Shown here piece by piece: positions 10,172 to 20,686 of a stretch of DNA of 64,000 nt. This DNA is from Hemileia vastatrix. Taxonomy: Eukaryota; Basidiomycota; Pucciniomycetes; Pucciniales; Zaghouaniaceae. Each line of letters opens with the position of its first letter. Position 1 is the first letter of the stretch. The stretch covers positions 11,749,001-11,813,000 of the forward strand of contig JASXTE010000013.1 of NCBI GenBank assembly GCA_030280995.1, in the 5' to 3' direction. The position numbers and the translations under genes were made by a program. The notes under the pieces are model-generated. The model worked only from the letters and a program-made list of their open reading frames with translations, did not search any database and was not told the origin of the DNA.

Positions 10172-11255
10172 TGTGGTAGCCTAAAGTTTAGTATGGCACC
10201 TAAGTACGTAAATGGAGTTATTACGGCGTGCAAGATTGGCATTATTATTTTTTATAAAAGGGTTTTATTTAATTTATTGGAGTTTAAAATATGAAGAAAT
10301 TGGTCACGAGCGAATGCCTACACAAATACAATTTATTTTACGGAGAAAACTTATTTTTACGGTCTGAAAAATTTATAAGTATCAAGTCAAGTCACTCAAG
10401 AACCTTGGGAAATTTTCCCAGAATTTTTACTATTTTTCTTATATTTTTAAATGAATTTAAAAGTTTTATAGAAATATTTACGTTTTCAAAAATTACTTAA
10501 CTTTGATGAATTTTCACGGGGTAATTAGAGCTGCGCAGACTACGAAAATTAGTTTGATATCTAAAGGGGAAGTAGCTTAATTATGTGTGATCTTTCTAGA
10601 TTTTTTATTATAGTTTTAAGGTTCTAATTGAGTCCGGAAGTCTGGACGGACTCTGTACGGGCTCCGGATTGACTCTGGGAGAGCTCTGGAGGGGAAAACT
10701 TAGGCACGTGACTAGGAATACTTAAGCGCCTCTCAAACTCGAAATTGAGAGGGGGGATAGATCATACAGCTTAATCTTTAACCACCATGGTCTCATTTTT
10801 TTATTACTCAACAAATTAAATAAATTGTAATACCCTTATAACTTTATATTTTATATAACATTTTAGAAATACTACTCAACAATTTAAATCACACTTCATA
10901 CAGGGTATCTTTAGAAAGGTCTTCATCACTGGGACTTGATTATTGCTGTCTCATAAAAATTCAAATTATTATAAAAACATAAAAGTCAATCTTTTCAGAT
11001 CTTTCACTGGTACACCTTAATTGTTGTTATCAGTATTTCTTTTATCAACAGCCACTTTCTTTAAATCTTGATAAGCGTTAAATATTTTAGAGTTTTATTA
11101 TTTTTATCAATCAGATCCAAGTAGACTGGTTAGCTTAGTGATTTAGAATTCCCATTTTGTTATTTTTATTGGAAGGATGGGGTTTTCAGCTAAATCCACA
11201 TATCTCCTCCGGATTCTGCTTACAGCAAGGTGACTGTAAGAGTTTACCTTACCAT
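10172..11255 (+). repeat. 5' LTR of Gyp2
   Basis: Begins TGTGGTAGCC and ends TTACCTTACCAT; the next base, A, also matches, so the end could be 11255 or 11256. Near 10636-10670 is a GC-rich segment (GTCTGGACGGACTC...CGGGCTCCGG) in an otherwise AT-rich LTR; it is expanded in the right LTR. The LTR should hold promoter and polyadenylation signals, but only a weak TATA candidate is evident. Confidence 0.92.
10253..10260 (+). promoter_or_regulatory. Candidate TATA box in Gyp2 LTR
   Basis: TATAAAAG lies about 80 bp into the LTR and is kept in the right LTR (21582-21589). It is close to the LTR start, which leaves little upstream U3, so this is only a candidate. Confidence 0.3.
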
Positions 11256-11258
11256 AGT

Positions 11259-11275
11259 TGGCGCCCAACATGGGG
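11259..11275 (+). other. Primer-binding site of Gyp2
   Basis: TGGCGCCCAACATGGGG begins two to three bases after the LTR. It differs by one base from the classic primer site for tRNA-Lys(1,2), TGGCGCCCAACGTGGGG, known from several retroviruses. Gyp1-R has the same type of site at 35682. Confidence 0.8.
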
Positions 11276-11432
11276 TTCGATTTCTCTAGCTTTCTTTAAA
11301 GACTTACTTGGATCAAGAACATTCTTAGCCTGCAAGAGGCTTATTTTCTGGAACTCTAATTGGATTTTTGTTATTGGCCTGCAAGAGGCTTGTTATTTTA
11401 TCGATTGTTAACGCTTTTCATTACTTATTGGG

Positions 11433-14042
11433 ATGTCTTCTTCTGCTGTTGCTTCTGGATCTCCTCAAACTCTTACTCCCTCTGTTAGAATTGTTTCTTG
11501 GGATGGCCCAAAGTTTGATGGGGAGGAGGTTAAATGGTTCATTAGCAGGTATGAAGCTGCTGCTGCTGTTGATGGTGCTTCTCATGTGGACATGGTGAAG
11601 CAAGTTAGATTTTTTATTGCTGATAGGGAGGTGGAAAAAGAGGTTATTGCTATGCAGGCATTTAAGGACAAGGATTGGATTAAGCTTTCTAAAGCTATGG
11701 TTGATAGATGGGGTGTAAGGTTTACTATGATGGACCTCAATAAAATTGTTAGAGACTGGCAAGCAAAAGGTGGAGTTTCTTCTATGGCTGACTTCAAAAA
11801 GCTCTGTGTTCAGTTTGATGAAGTAGTTGAATATCTTATTCTGGTGGACGAGTTAGTGCATGAGAACCAAGCAAAAGATTTGTTTTGGACAGCATGCAGC
11901 AGGGATATTCGAATGGACGTCTTGAAGGATCTTTCAAGAAAAGATTTGATGAAGGAACTGCCTAATGGTGAGCAGAAACTGCCGGCTCTGGAGGTTATCA
12001 AAGAGAACATTCAGGCCCATCTCAAGTTATTGGCGTTGGACCAATATCAAGAGTCATGCACTCAATATGTTAGCAAGGTTAGCAAAGTTTTGGCCGAAAA
12101 CAACGATATTATGGTCAAAGCCCAGGAGGCCAAGAAGGCACAAATGGGATTACCTGCTGCTAAAGTTGAGGGCAATGTAGATAATAAGATGGTCGATCAT
12201 TTGGCCGATTTAACGAAACAATTAAAAATATTTGTTCAAGAAACCCAGAAGGCAAATAAGGCCCCAATCGCTTCTTCGTCGACGTCAACTTCTTATCAGT
12301 CTAGAGGGTATGAACGTCAAAATTATAATGGCAATAACAACGGTAACCGCTTCCCAGGCAATGGGAGAAATGGTGGTAATGGTGTTAATGGATATAGAGG
12401 TGGCTACGATGAGCCAAAGGTGTGCTCCTATTGTAATAGGAGGGGGCACAGAGCAACAGTTTGTTTTGCTCTAGATAAGGATATGGATGCTGGGCAAGTT
12501 TTATTTGATGGTAAAGTTTATAAATTTCCTGATGGTTCGTTCATCAAGCCCAGTGATGGACAGTATCCTTCTGATTTGGTCAGAAGAAGTTTAACGGCTG
12601 AAAGGAGAGCCAGATTTGAAGAGGTGACGGATGAAGATGTTATTGCCAAGAGTGGCAAAAATGGTAATGGTAATGGTGGTAAAGCTGACAAGGGCAAGGA
12701 GAAAGAGGTCACTAAAGCCACATTTTCTACTTCTTTTGGTGGTTTAGAGCTGGCGACGGTTGCCCAGGTGGAGGGTAGCTGTATGGCTGGCAAATACGAT
12801 GTTAATGCTGCTAGAAGAGCAGGCGCTACTAAGGCGAAAAGTAGCATTCAGAGCCAATTGAGGGCTAATCCTGGCAAGGCCAATAACAAAGTGAACCCTT
12901 ATTCTAAGGACAAGAATTCTAGTGCTCAAACTGCCGCCAACAAATTGAACCCTTACTCTAAGGACGAATTATATAAAATGCAGAAGGGGATTGCTGATAT
13001 GGGGCCCCCTAGTTATGGCAAGTTTGATTTAAATGGTGAGCCTATGCCAGAGGATGATTCGGATTCTGAGGAGGACGTACCGTTGGCGTCTCTACCCAGA
13101 CCAAGTTTTAGCGGTCCCATCCCAATGGAGGGAGTAAGAAGGACTAGCGATGGATCAGGATTAGTGCAAGAAGCTGGTGACGGAGTTAGGGTTATAGAAA
13201 GTGAAGATGTTATAATGGGGGGTGAAGATGGCTCGGTTGGACCTCAAGAGGTACCCAGGGCCAAGGTTGTTAAATCAAAGGTCCAGTATGAGCGGCCAGT
13301 AGTTTCTGGTCAAGCTAATGCGATGGACGCAGTTTTGAATAGGGTGAATCAACTGCAGATTCCCTTATCTTTAGGGGAGTTATTTACGATTAGTCCAGCG
13401 CTTGCTGAAAAGCAAAAGAAGCATTTGACGAGGCGTCGGGTTTCCACTGGAGAGGTGGAATATATTTGTGAAAATGCTGAAAAGTTTGGTGAAGATGTAG
13501 ATACGCATTTTTCCGCTCCCCTGGGTTACCTGGTGGTAACTCTAAATGGTAAAGAAGTAAAGTCCTTGGTCGATTCAGGGTCTCATATTAATTTAATTTC
13601 ATTGGAGCAAGCGACAAGTATAGGCTTGCCAATTAAAAGTGGAACTGGGGGAAACCTCAGAGGCATCGGAGGGCATGCAACAGAGCTGATGGGTACAGCT
13701 GAGCATGTCAGGTTAGGCATTGGTGGATCTGTTGGTAAGGTTCACTTTTATGTGGCCAGAGGAGCAGTCAAAACTGTTCTTGGTGGTCCTTTTTTGATGG
13801 ATTTTGAGGCCAGGATAGGGTATCAAGCTGGCATGGGGATTAGTTTGGAGATCACTGGTGAAGATATGCGGAGGTTACATATGCGGTTAGCGCCTCCTGG
13901 AGATGAAGGTTGGGAAACACGGCCAGGGATTACTACTCTGTGCCAGTGTTGTGTTTGCACCAAGAAGCGGCATATAAAACGGACGGCTTCTGGTGAATTA
14001 TGTTTGTTGGAAAGGGATGGATGCCCTCATTTTTTGGGGTAG
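11433..14042 (+). CDS. gag: Gag-protease polyprotein of Gyp2
   Basis: An 869-codon ORF; the ATG is ~175 bp after the LTR. The N-terminal half is a capsid-like gag region (SWDGPKFDGEEVKWFISRYE...). An Asn/Gly-rich stretch leads to a CCHC zinc knuckle, CSYCNRRGHRATVC, near residues 331-344. A Lys/Asn-rich linker and an acidic segment (DDSDSEEDVP) follow. The last third is a retropepsin-like protease with active-site LVDSGS (Asp near residue 714) and the downstream glycine-rich GNLRGIGGHATEL and VLGGPFLMDF. Protease is therefore in the gag frame, as in alpharetroviruses, rather than at the start of pol. The ORF ends seven bases after a -1 slippery site. It is intact, in contrast to both Gyp1 copies. 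Confidence 0.92.
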   Translation: MSSSAVASGSPQTLTPSVRIVSWDGPKFDGEEVKWFISRYEAAAAVDGASHVDMVKQVRFFIADREVEKEVIAMQAFKDKDWIKLSKAMVDRWGVRFTMMDLNKIVRDWQAKGGVSSMADFKKLCVQFDEVVEYLILVDELVHENQAKDLFWTACSRDIRMDVLKDLSRKDLMKELPNGEQKLPALEVIKENIQAHLKLLALDQYQESCTQYVSKVSKVLAENNDIMVKAQEAKKAQMGLPAAKVEGNVDNKMVDHLADLTKQLKIFVQETQKANKAPIASSSTSTSYQSRGYERQNYNGNNNGNRFPGNGRNGGNGVNGYRGGYDEPKVCSYCNRRGHRATVCFALDKDMDAGQVLFDGKVYKFPDGSFIKPSDGQYPSDLVRRSLTAERRARFEEVTDEDVIAKSGKNGNGNGGKADKGKEKEVTKATFSTSFGGLELATVAQVEGSCMAGKYDVNAARRAGATKAKSSIQSQLRANPGKANNKVNPYSKDKNSSAQTAANKLNPYSKDELYKMQKGIADMGPPSYGKFDLNGEPMPEDDSDSEEDVPLASLPRPSFSGPIPMEGVRRTSDGSGLVQEAGDGVRVIESEDVIMGGEDGSVGPQEVPRAKVVKSKVQYERPVVSGQANAMDAVLNRVNQLQIPLSLGELFTISPALAEKQKKHLTRRRVSTGEVEYICENAEKFGEDVDTHFSAPLGYLVVTLNGKEVKSLVDSGSHINLISLEQATSIGLPIKSGTGGNLRGIGGHATELMGTAEHVRLGIGGSVGKVHFYVARGAVKTVLGGPFLMDFEARIGYQAGMGISLEITGEDMRRLHMRLAPPGDEGWETRPGITTLCQCCVCTKKRHIKRTASGELCLLERDGCPHFLG
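14030..14036 (+). promoter_or_regulatory. Candidate -1 ribosomal frameshift site, gag to pol (Gyp2)
   Basis: T TTT TTG is in register with the gag frame (…CAT TTT TTG GGG TAG) and lies just before the gag stop at 14040-14042. Pol is in the -1 frame and is open across the site (…SFFGVAGADH). The heptamer fits the X XXY YYZ rule. Both Gyp1 copies have T TTT TTA at the same place. Confidence 0.78.
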
Positions 14043-17000
14043 CAGGGGCTGATCACTCTAGTGTTGTAATCTCTCCTCAGGATGAGATCCCGGATTGCAA
14101 TAGGTCAGCTCACTTGGAGATAATTCAAGTGGATTCTCAATTATTTTCTGTTAATATTACTTTGGAGTGCAAATACGTTATGGACTTTTCTATATGTTTA
14201 TTGGATTTACCCTGTTTTTCTATAAAATTTAAAAATGGTGAAAAAGGCAAAAAGGGCCAAATTAGGTTGGATAAAGGTTGGATGGGTATGTTTTATGACC
14301 TCCAGCAAGAGGGTAAACTGCGAAAATCTTATCAAAATCCAATAAAAAATCTCAGTATAATTAAAACACAAAAAAATAATTTTTGTGAAAATTCAATTCC
14401 GGTTCTCCAGCAAGAGGTTAAACTGCCAACTTTCTTTACGGGCAATTTACTGTTGGATAAGGGAAGCAAAGGTGTTGGAAAATCTGTTTATAAATTAGAC
14501 GAGGGAAAGGAGAAAAGGGTAAAATTTAAAAATGAAATAAAATATTTTTCTAATTTTTCTTATTCTGATTCTGGCGATGAAGAAGATTCATTTGATGAAA
14601 GTTTTAATGGCGATACAAAAGAAAATGTTTTACCTCAAGTTAATTTAGATGTGGACGCAGCCAAATATAAGAAAGTAGCAAATAAAGTTCGACCTATTAA
14701 TGAACCGCTACCTGCTGAATTAAATCCACCTTTGAGAAGACCAAGGTTATCAAGAGATCCTTATGAAAGTCCCTTGGTAAAGAATCCGCCTGAATTTTCT
14801 GAGATGTCAAGAATCACTTTTGAGAGACTGGGTGTTGTTAATTTTGGACCTGATGGTTGGTTGTCTGGAGAAGAGAAGAAGTTGTTGTTGGATGTGATGG
14901 TCAAGCGAGAGAAGGCCATTGCTTTTGTAGAAGAGGAGAGGGGTGTGTTGAAGCATTCCTACGGGGAGCCTTACAAGATTCCTGTGGTGTGTCATGAACC
15001 GTGGCAGCAGAAACCGATTCCTATTCCGGCTGCATTAAAAGAAGCCTATATTGAAGTTGTCAGAGAACGGATACGCACTGGACTGTATGAGCAATCAACA
15101 TCAAGTTATTCTAGTCCGGTATTTTGTATCAAGAAACCGAATGGCAAGCTTAGAGTTGTTCATGATCTTAGGGAATTAAATAGGGTTACAATAAAGGATG
15201 CTGGGATACCGCCTAGTGCTGAGGAGTTTGTTGAAGCGTTTGCAGGGAGAGTGTGTTATGGTTTAGGAGATATTATGGGTGGATATGATGAGAGAGAGTT
15301 ACATCCGGACTCAAGGCCTCTCACTACATTCGATACACCACTAGGGCGTTTACAGTTAACAAGATTACCTCAAGGAGCAACAAATTCGGTTGCAGTTTAT
15401 CAAGCTCAGATGGCTTGGATCCTTCAGGACGAAATTCCACACTATGCTGGAATCTTTATAGATGATGGAGGAATTAAGGGACCAACAACCGACTATGATA
15501 ACCAGGTGTTGGAAGAGAATCCCGGGATACGCAAATTCATTTGGGAGTTTGCAATTACTTTAGAAAGAATCTTGTTTCGAATTGAAGAGGCTGGTTTAAC
15601 TATTTCAGGTTCGAAATTTTCATGTTGTGTGCCAGCCTTAGAAATATTAGGACATGTGGTATGTAGAGAGGGTAGGATTATGTCTAAGAAGAAAGTTAAC
15701 AAAATTCAGTCCTGGCCAAGACCCAAGAATACGACCAAAGTTAGAGGGTTTTTAGGCGTTTGTGTATATGTTAGAATGTTTATTAAGGACTTTTCTTCAT
15801 TGGCAGCTCCATTGAGATGGTTAACAAGAAAGGATGCAGACTGGGAGTGGGATGAAGAGTGTGAGAAGGCGTTTGTGAAGTTGAAGGAGGTTGTAGGGAA
15901 GGATTTAGTCCTGCACAAGTTGGATTATGGAAAAGATGCTGGCAAAATTTATTTAGCAGTTGATTCAAGTCAGGTTGCAGCTGGGGCGGTTTTGTCTCAG
16001 ATGGATAAAGCTGGTTACATCAGGCCAGTTAGGTATGAATCTGTAGTATTTACTGAGGTCGAATCAAGATATTCTCAACCAAAATTGGAATTATGTGGTG
16101 TGGCGAAAATACTGAAGAAACTTCAGCATATTTTGTGGGGGCAACATTTTGAGTTGCAAGTGGATGCGAAATCGTTAATCCAGATGATTAATTCCCCAAG
16201 TTTACCAAACGCACCCATGACAAGATGGGTAGCTTTTATTCAACATTTTTTGTTTGATTTAGTTCATAAGCCTGGCAAAACTTTTACTATGCCAGATGGT
16301 TTATCAAGGAGACCACCCACTGAAGAAGATTCAGACTCAGAAGAGTTCGATGAAGATATACCTATTATCAAAGCCAGCACTAAAGGAGCTGAAGACTTTC
16401 CATACCTCCCCCATGAGGTTAAACTGGCAGGACTATTGTGTTTAGATTATGGAGATGATGACCTCCACCAAGAGGATAAACTGGAAAATAGTTTTTATGT
16501 TAATAAAGGTGTTGGAAAAAGTGTAGATAAATTCGGCAGAGAGGAGGTAGAAGAAGATGTGGTGTATGTAGAGGAAGATGGATTGGTAGTGTGGGATAGT
16601 AGTAAATTAAGGAATGGTGTATATGTTGGAGAATTAGAGAATTTAAATAAAAAGGTGGATAAAGAGAAAGAGGTATTTTCAAATACGGTTTACGAAGGAT
16701 CCAAAGGTTCAGAAGAAAAACGTCAACATAGCTCGATTAAAGATTCATTTAGGGGTCAACATTTATTGGCTCATTCATGTGCAGGTGATATTGGTGATAG
16801 AGAAGTCCCTATTGATGTTATATTAATCGATTTTCAAGATGAAGTCTGGGGTCAGACTGGTTTTTATTTTTTGTTAGTCAAATATTTGTTGACTTTAGAA
16901 AGGCCAGAAGATTGTGAAGACGATGAATGGGTGGCTATCAAGAGGAAGTCATCTACATTTTACCTATCTGGTCGACGTTTAATGAAGAGAAAGTATCCAA

Positions 17001-18118
17001 ATCCTCAAGTAGTTATAACTCAACAGAAGGGGCAAGAATTAGTTTTGAAATCACTGCATGAAGATCTCGGGCATAGAGGCGTTGGAGAAACCTTTAGAAG
17101 AATTTCTGATTGATTTTGGTGGCCTGGCATGAAGATGGCTGTTAAACAGTGGATTCAGTCATGCGAAGAATGTCAAAGACGAAGTTATTTAAGGCCAAAA
17201 GAACCTGGACGCGCGACCGGTGAATATACGCTCTTTGGGAGAGTTAGTTTAGATGCCGTTCATATAAAAGAGGGACGGTATAAATATTTAATTGTGGCCA
17301 GAGATGATTTATCTGGTTGGGTAGAGGCAGCGCCTCTTATTAATTTAACTGCCAAAAATGTGGCAGAATTTTTTTTGAATAATTGGGTATATAGGTATGG
17401 GGTGATGAAGTTGGTAACGGTAGATGGAGGTCCTGAATTTGGGACAGAGTTTAAAGAGGCTGTATTGAAAGTTGGATCAAAGGTTAGGGTAGCAACCCCA
17501 TATTATCCTGAAGCTGAAGGCATGGTTGAAAGAGGGCATCAAGCTATTAAGGATGCTTTAGTTAAAATGTGTGGGACAAGTGCCGAAAAGTGGAGGCACT
17601 ATTTACCTTTAGTTTTATTTGCTGATCGAATCACTGCCAAAAGGACGACCGGATTTTCACCTTATGAACTTGTTTTTGGACAGAAAGCAGTTTTACCGGT
17701 TGATTTAGAAGCTGAATCATATCTTGGAGCTGACTGGGACACGGTCAAAACTACTGAAGAATTATTGTGTGCAAGAATGATGCAGCTAGAAAAGAAAGAA
17801 GAATATTTAGAAAAGGCATATTCGCGGATGATGTAGATCCGAAATCAATCAGTTAGATATTGGGATGAGCGGTTGGCACATCGATTAAGGAAACCTTTGA
17901 ACCCAGGTGATATGGTCTTGGTGTATAATAGGAGTTTGGAAAGTCAGTGGGGAAAGATGTTTGCAGATAGGTGGAATGGACTGTATAAAATCAAGGAGCA
18001 AGTTTCCGGCGGTTCATATGTGCTAGAAGAGTTGGATGGAGTAGTATTAAAGAAGAGGGTAGCAGCCGATCAAGTGAAACGGTTCTATCCTAGAGGCACC
18101 AGGAGTGCCGAAGTCTAA
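14030..18118 (+). pseudogene. pol: Pol of Gyp2 (RT, RNase H, integrase), two in-frame stops
   Basis: Entered by -1 shift from gag. After a linker with repeated L(Q/H)QE(G/V)KL units comes RT with LRVVHDLRELNRV, LGDIMGGYDE, LPQGATNSVAVYQ and the catalytic FIDDGG (about residue 487 of the -1 frame), a divergent form of the usual Y-x-DD. RNase H (LAVDSSQVAAGAVLS) and an acidic linker follow, then integrase: HEDLGHRG / CEEC zinc motif, LDAVH, TVDGGPEF and EAEGMVERGH as the D-D-E residues. Two stops interrupt it: TGA at 17111-17113 (Arg CGA in the sisters) and TAG at 17834-17836 (Lys in the sisters). Frame is otherwise kept to TAA at 18116-18118. No protease and no chromodomain are in this ORF. 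Confidence 0.9.
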
Positions 18119-18241
18119 CTCCGAAATGAGGATAAACTACAATTTTAATGACTTTTATTAAATTTATACCTCCGCAATGAGGATAAACTATGACATTTAA
18201 AAAAAAAAAATCTTATCGACCTCCGCAACGAGGATAAACTA
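18119..18241 (+). repeat. Three post-pol boxes at exact 51-bp spacing (Gyp2)
   Basis: CTCC(G)(C/A)AA(T/C)GAGGATAAACTA begins at 18119, 18170 and 18221. The first abuts the pol stop. Gyp1-L (8301-8281, minus) and Gyp1-R (52346-52365) each have one copy, also directly after the pol stop. Confidence 0.8.
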
Positions 18242-18457
18242 TCTTCTTTTTTTATCAAAAATACTTTACTATTGTTACACTGCATATGGTCGACAAAACT
18301 ATGATGAAACTTAATGAAATTCAAGAAGACCTTCTTTGAAATTTTCAAAAACTTAAAATTCTTAAAATATGGGTGAAGATAGTGTTGGAAAAATTTGAAA
18401 ATTTATTGGAAGAAGTGTTCACAGGGGAACCTTCTTAATTAAATATTGGCAAGTGTG

Positions 18458-18498
18458 GGGGTAATTGATGGGCTGGCTGCTCTATACACAATTACCCC
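18458..18498 (+). other. Conserved hairpin H1 (Gyp2 copy)
   Basis: Arms GGGGTAATTG and CAATTACCCC with loop ATGGGCTGGCTGCTCTATACA. Compared with 7863 and 52744 (AACTG/CAGTT), one stem pair is changed on both sides, keeping the pairing. Confidence 0.75.
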
Positions 18499-18720
18499 AT
18501 AATGTTCGTTTCCAAAATTTTCCCTGTTTCTAGTTGAATCCTGGCTTTGTCTTTTAATTATAGGAAGTCCACTAAGACTATAAACTGGAACGAATCAAGA
18601 GACACCGCTCTCAACGCCGGATTCAAGATTCTTTTTATTTTATTTTGTTTTTGATTTTTTTATGTTAGATTGTGATTTCTTTTCTTTAATATATATTATG
18701 AATTATTGTAAAGGTGATGC

Positions 18721-18774
18721 TCACTGGTGGTCTCTAATCATTTTTATAAATTGGAGGGAGCCCACCCAGTGATC
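18721..18774 (+). other. Conserved hairpin H2 (Gyp2)
   Basis: TCACTGGTGGTCTCT on the left arm faces GGAGGGAGCCCACCCAGTGA on the right arm. The intervening ATCATTTTTA is also conserved with 7669-7724 and 52928-52983. Confidence 0.7.
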
Positions 18775-18846
18775 ATCATTATAAAAATTATCTTCTAAAA
18801 AACTTTCATTTATTTTCTTTTCTTTTCAATTTCTTAAAATTGTGTA

Positions 18847-18920
18847 ACCACATCAAGTTGCACTTGGATGTGGGTATGATGTTGAGGGTACGGCTCATCA
18901 AATGGCCGGGGGGCATCTTT
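18847..18920 (+). other. Conserved box H3 (Gyp2)
   Basis: CCACATCAAGTTGCACTTGG followed by ATGTGGG and, ~30 bases on, GGCTCATCAAATGGCCGGGG. A single copy here, versus two in each Gyp1 element. Confidence 0.65.
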
Positions 18921-18924
18921 TAAA

Positions 18925-19260
18925 ATTTTATTTTAAAATTTTTTTAGTACTTTTTTTTATCTTTCTTTTCACATTTATTTATCTTTCTTTAAAATTAAAT
19001 TTTAACTTTTATTTCAAAACTATCTTTTCTAAAATCTTTTATTTTAAATTTAAAAAAAAAAAAAATTAAAATTAAAATTAAAAAAAAAAAAAAAATAATA
19101 ATAATAAAAATAAAAATAAAAATAAAATAAATAATAAAAAAAAATAAATAATAAAATATAAATAATAAAATAAAAAAAAAAAAAAATTAAAATTAAAATT
19201 AATTAATTAAATCAAAATTATTATTATATTTCTTACTTTTATTTTTCTTAGTTTTCATTC
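18925..19260. repeat. A/T low-complexity tract
   Basis: Long runs of A, T, AAT and AAAAT units with almost no G or C. The equivalent position in Gyp1-L and Gyp1-R is also A/T-rich (7046-7200, 53250-53600). No gene is seen. Confidence 0.85.
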
Positions 19261-19339
19261 TTTTTAGTTTTATTCATTTAGTTTAGACAGGAAACAGGGT
19301 CTAGGAGAACTCAATACCAATGGGATTTTACTTCAAGAT

Positions 19340-20100
19340 ATCTGTTAGTCCTCCAAGACTTTAAACTGGCTACTGTTCAAGACTTTCCTTAAGGGTTTAT
19401 ATGAATTTTGGATCTGTTAGTCCTCCAAGACTTTAAACTGGCTAATTTTCAAGACTGTCATTAAAGATTTTATATTGGAGCTGTTAGTCCTTCAAGACTT
19501 TAAACTGAATCTCAAGGATGTTCAAGATTTTATCAATATTTTTGGGAGACGGATTTTTTTTAATTTTTAATTTTATCAATCAAATGTTAGGTCCACCAAG
19601 ACCTTAAACTGGAGTGTTATCAAATGTTAGGTCCACCAAGACCTTAAACTGGACTGTTATCAAGCTGTTGGGTCCACCATGACCTTAAACTGGATTTCTT
19701 ATCGATTAAATGTTTGGTCCACCATGACTTTAAACTGGTAGTTCATTCATTGTTTAGTCCACTATGACTTTAAACTGGAAAATTAATATCTGCAGGATAA
19801 TTCAACATTCATTGGTCCACTATGACCTTATACTGGATTACTTGTCGATCAAATGTTTGGTCCACTATGACATTAAACTGGATTATCAAATTTATTCAAT
19901 CTTTGGTCAAGCCTAGGCCTTACTTAGGAATTTATCAAGTTATTTATGCACCTAAACGATCTTTGGTCCACCAAGACCATAAACTGGCGATCGATTATAT
20001 GTTTGGTCCACCAAGACTTTAAACTGGAATGTCAATCTTGTTTGGATAACTCAATTCAATCTTTTAATTTATCACTGTCCACTAAGACTCTAAACTGGTT
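19340..20100 (+). repeat. Cluster of ~13 'CCAAGACTTTAAACTG' motifs (Gyp2)
   Basis: Copies such as GTCCTCCAAGACTTTAAACT and GTCCACCAAGACCTTAAACT occur near 19347, 19414, 19477, 19590, 19632, 19673, 19716, 19757, 19818, 19860, 19965, 20008 and 20080, about 40-65 bp apart. The core GTCC-N4/5-GAC-N2-TAAACTGG is more conserved than the spacers. This suggests sites kept by selection rather than a simple recent tandem expansion. Confidence 0.8.
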
Positions 20101-20686
20101 ATTCAATTATTTCTGGAATTGGGTGCTGATAGCTTTAGGAGGTTAAAATTTTAGGTGGTGATGATGCTAAAGAAAGCATAATGGTTAATTAGGTGAAATT
20201 TGTGGCGCTTTAACATGGTCTAAAGTTAATATTATTATTGGAAGCCTGGCAAAAGTATTTTATGGGTTTGCTGTATAGCAAAGTTTGAAAATTGTGATGA
20301 AGGAATCAGAAGTTAGGATGGTAGTTGGATTTTAGGGAATGATTTTTTTAGTGCCTCATTGTTAGGCCATTTTTTTTTGGTGTGAAGCTTGGAGGACCTT
20401 ATGGCGAGATTGGAATCATAGAGTTCGGCTCAGTGGGGGGCCCTATGAGGTTGGAATCAGGAGTATTCGGCTCATAGGAAGATCCACTCTCTCAATGCTG
20501 TGACAATAAGGAAGACTGGTATATGGGAGTCTGAAGGGATTCAAACCTTGCTCTCAGTAGTGGAATCATCACAAGATTTATATTATTTTATTTTATGTTA
20601 TATCAAGCCAGAGAAGAAAGAAAACATCATTTATGTTGAAAGTTTAAGAAGACCAAGCAAAAACAAAATTTTATCAAGTTATACTG

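Larger units (their letters stand above)
18242..20686 (+). other. Non-coding module between pol and antisense gene (Gyp2)
   Basis: No gene is visible. It holds hairpin H1 (18458-18498), one CCAAGACTTTAAACTG-type motif (about 18567), hairpin H2 (18721-18774), box H3 (18847-18920), an A/T low-complexity tract (about 18925-19260), then a cluster of motifs (19340-20100). From 20110 to 20686 is the 3' flank of the antisense gene, with no repeat recognised. The order matches Gyp1. Confidence 0.8.
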
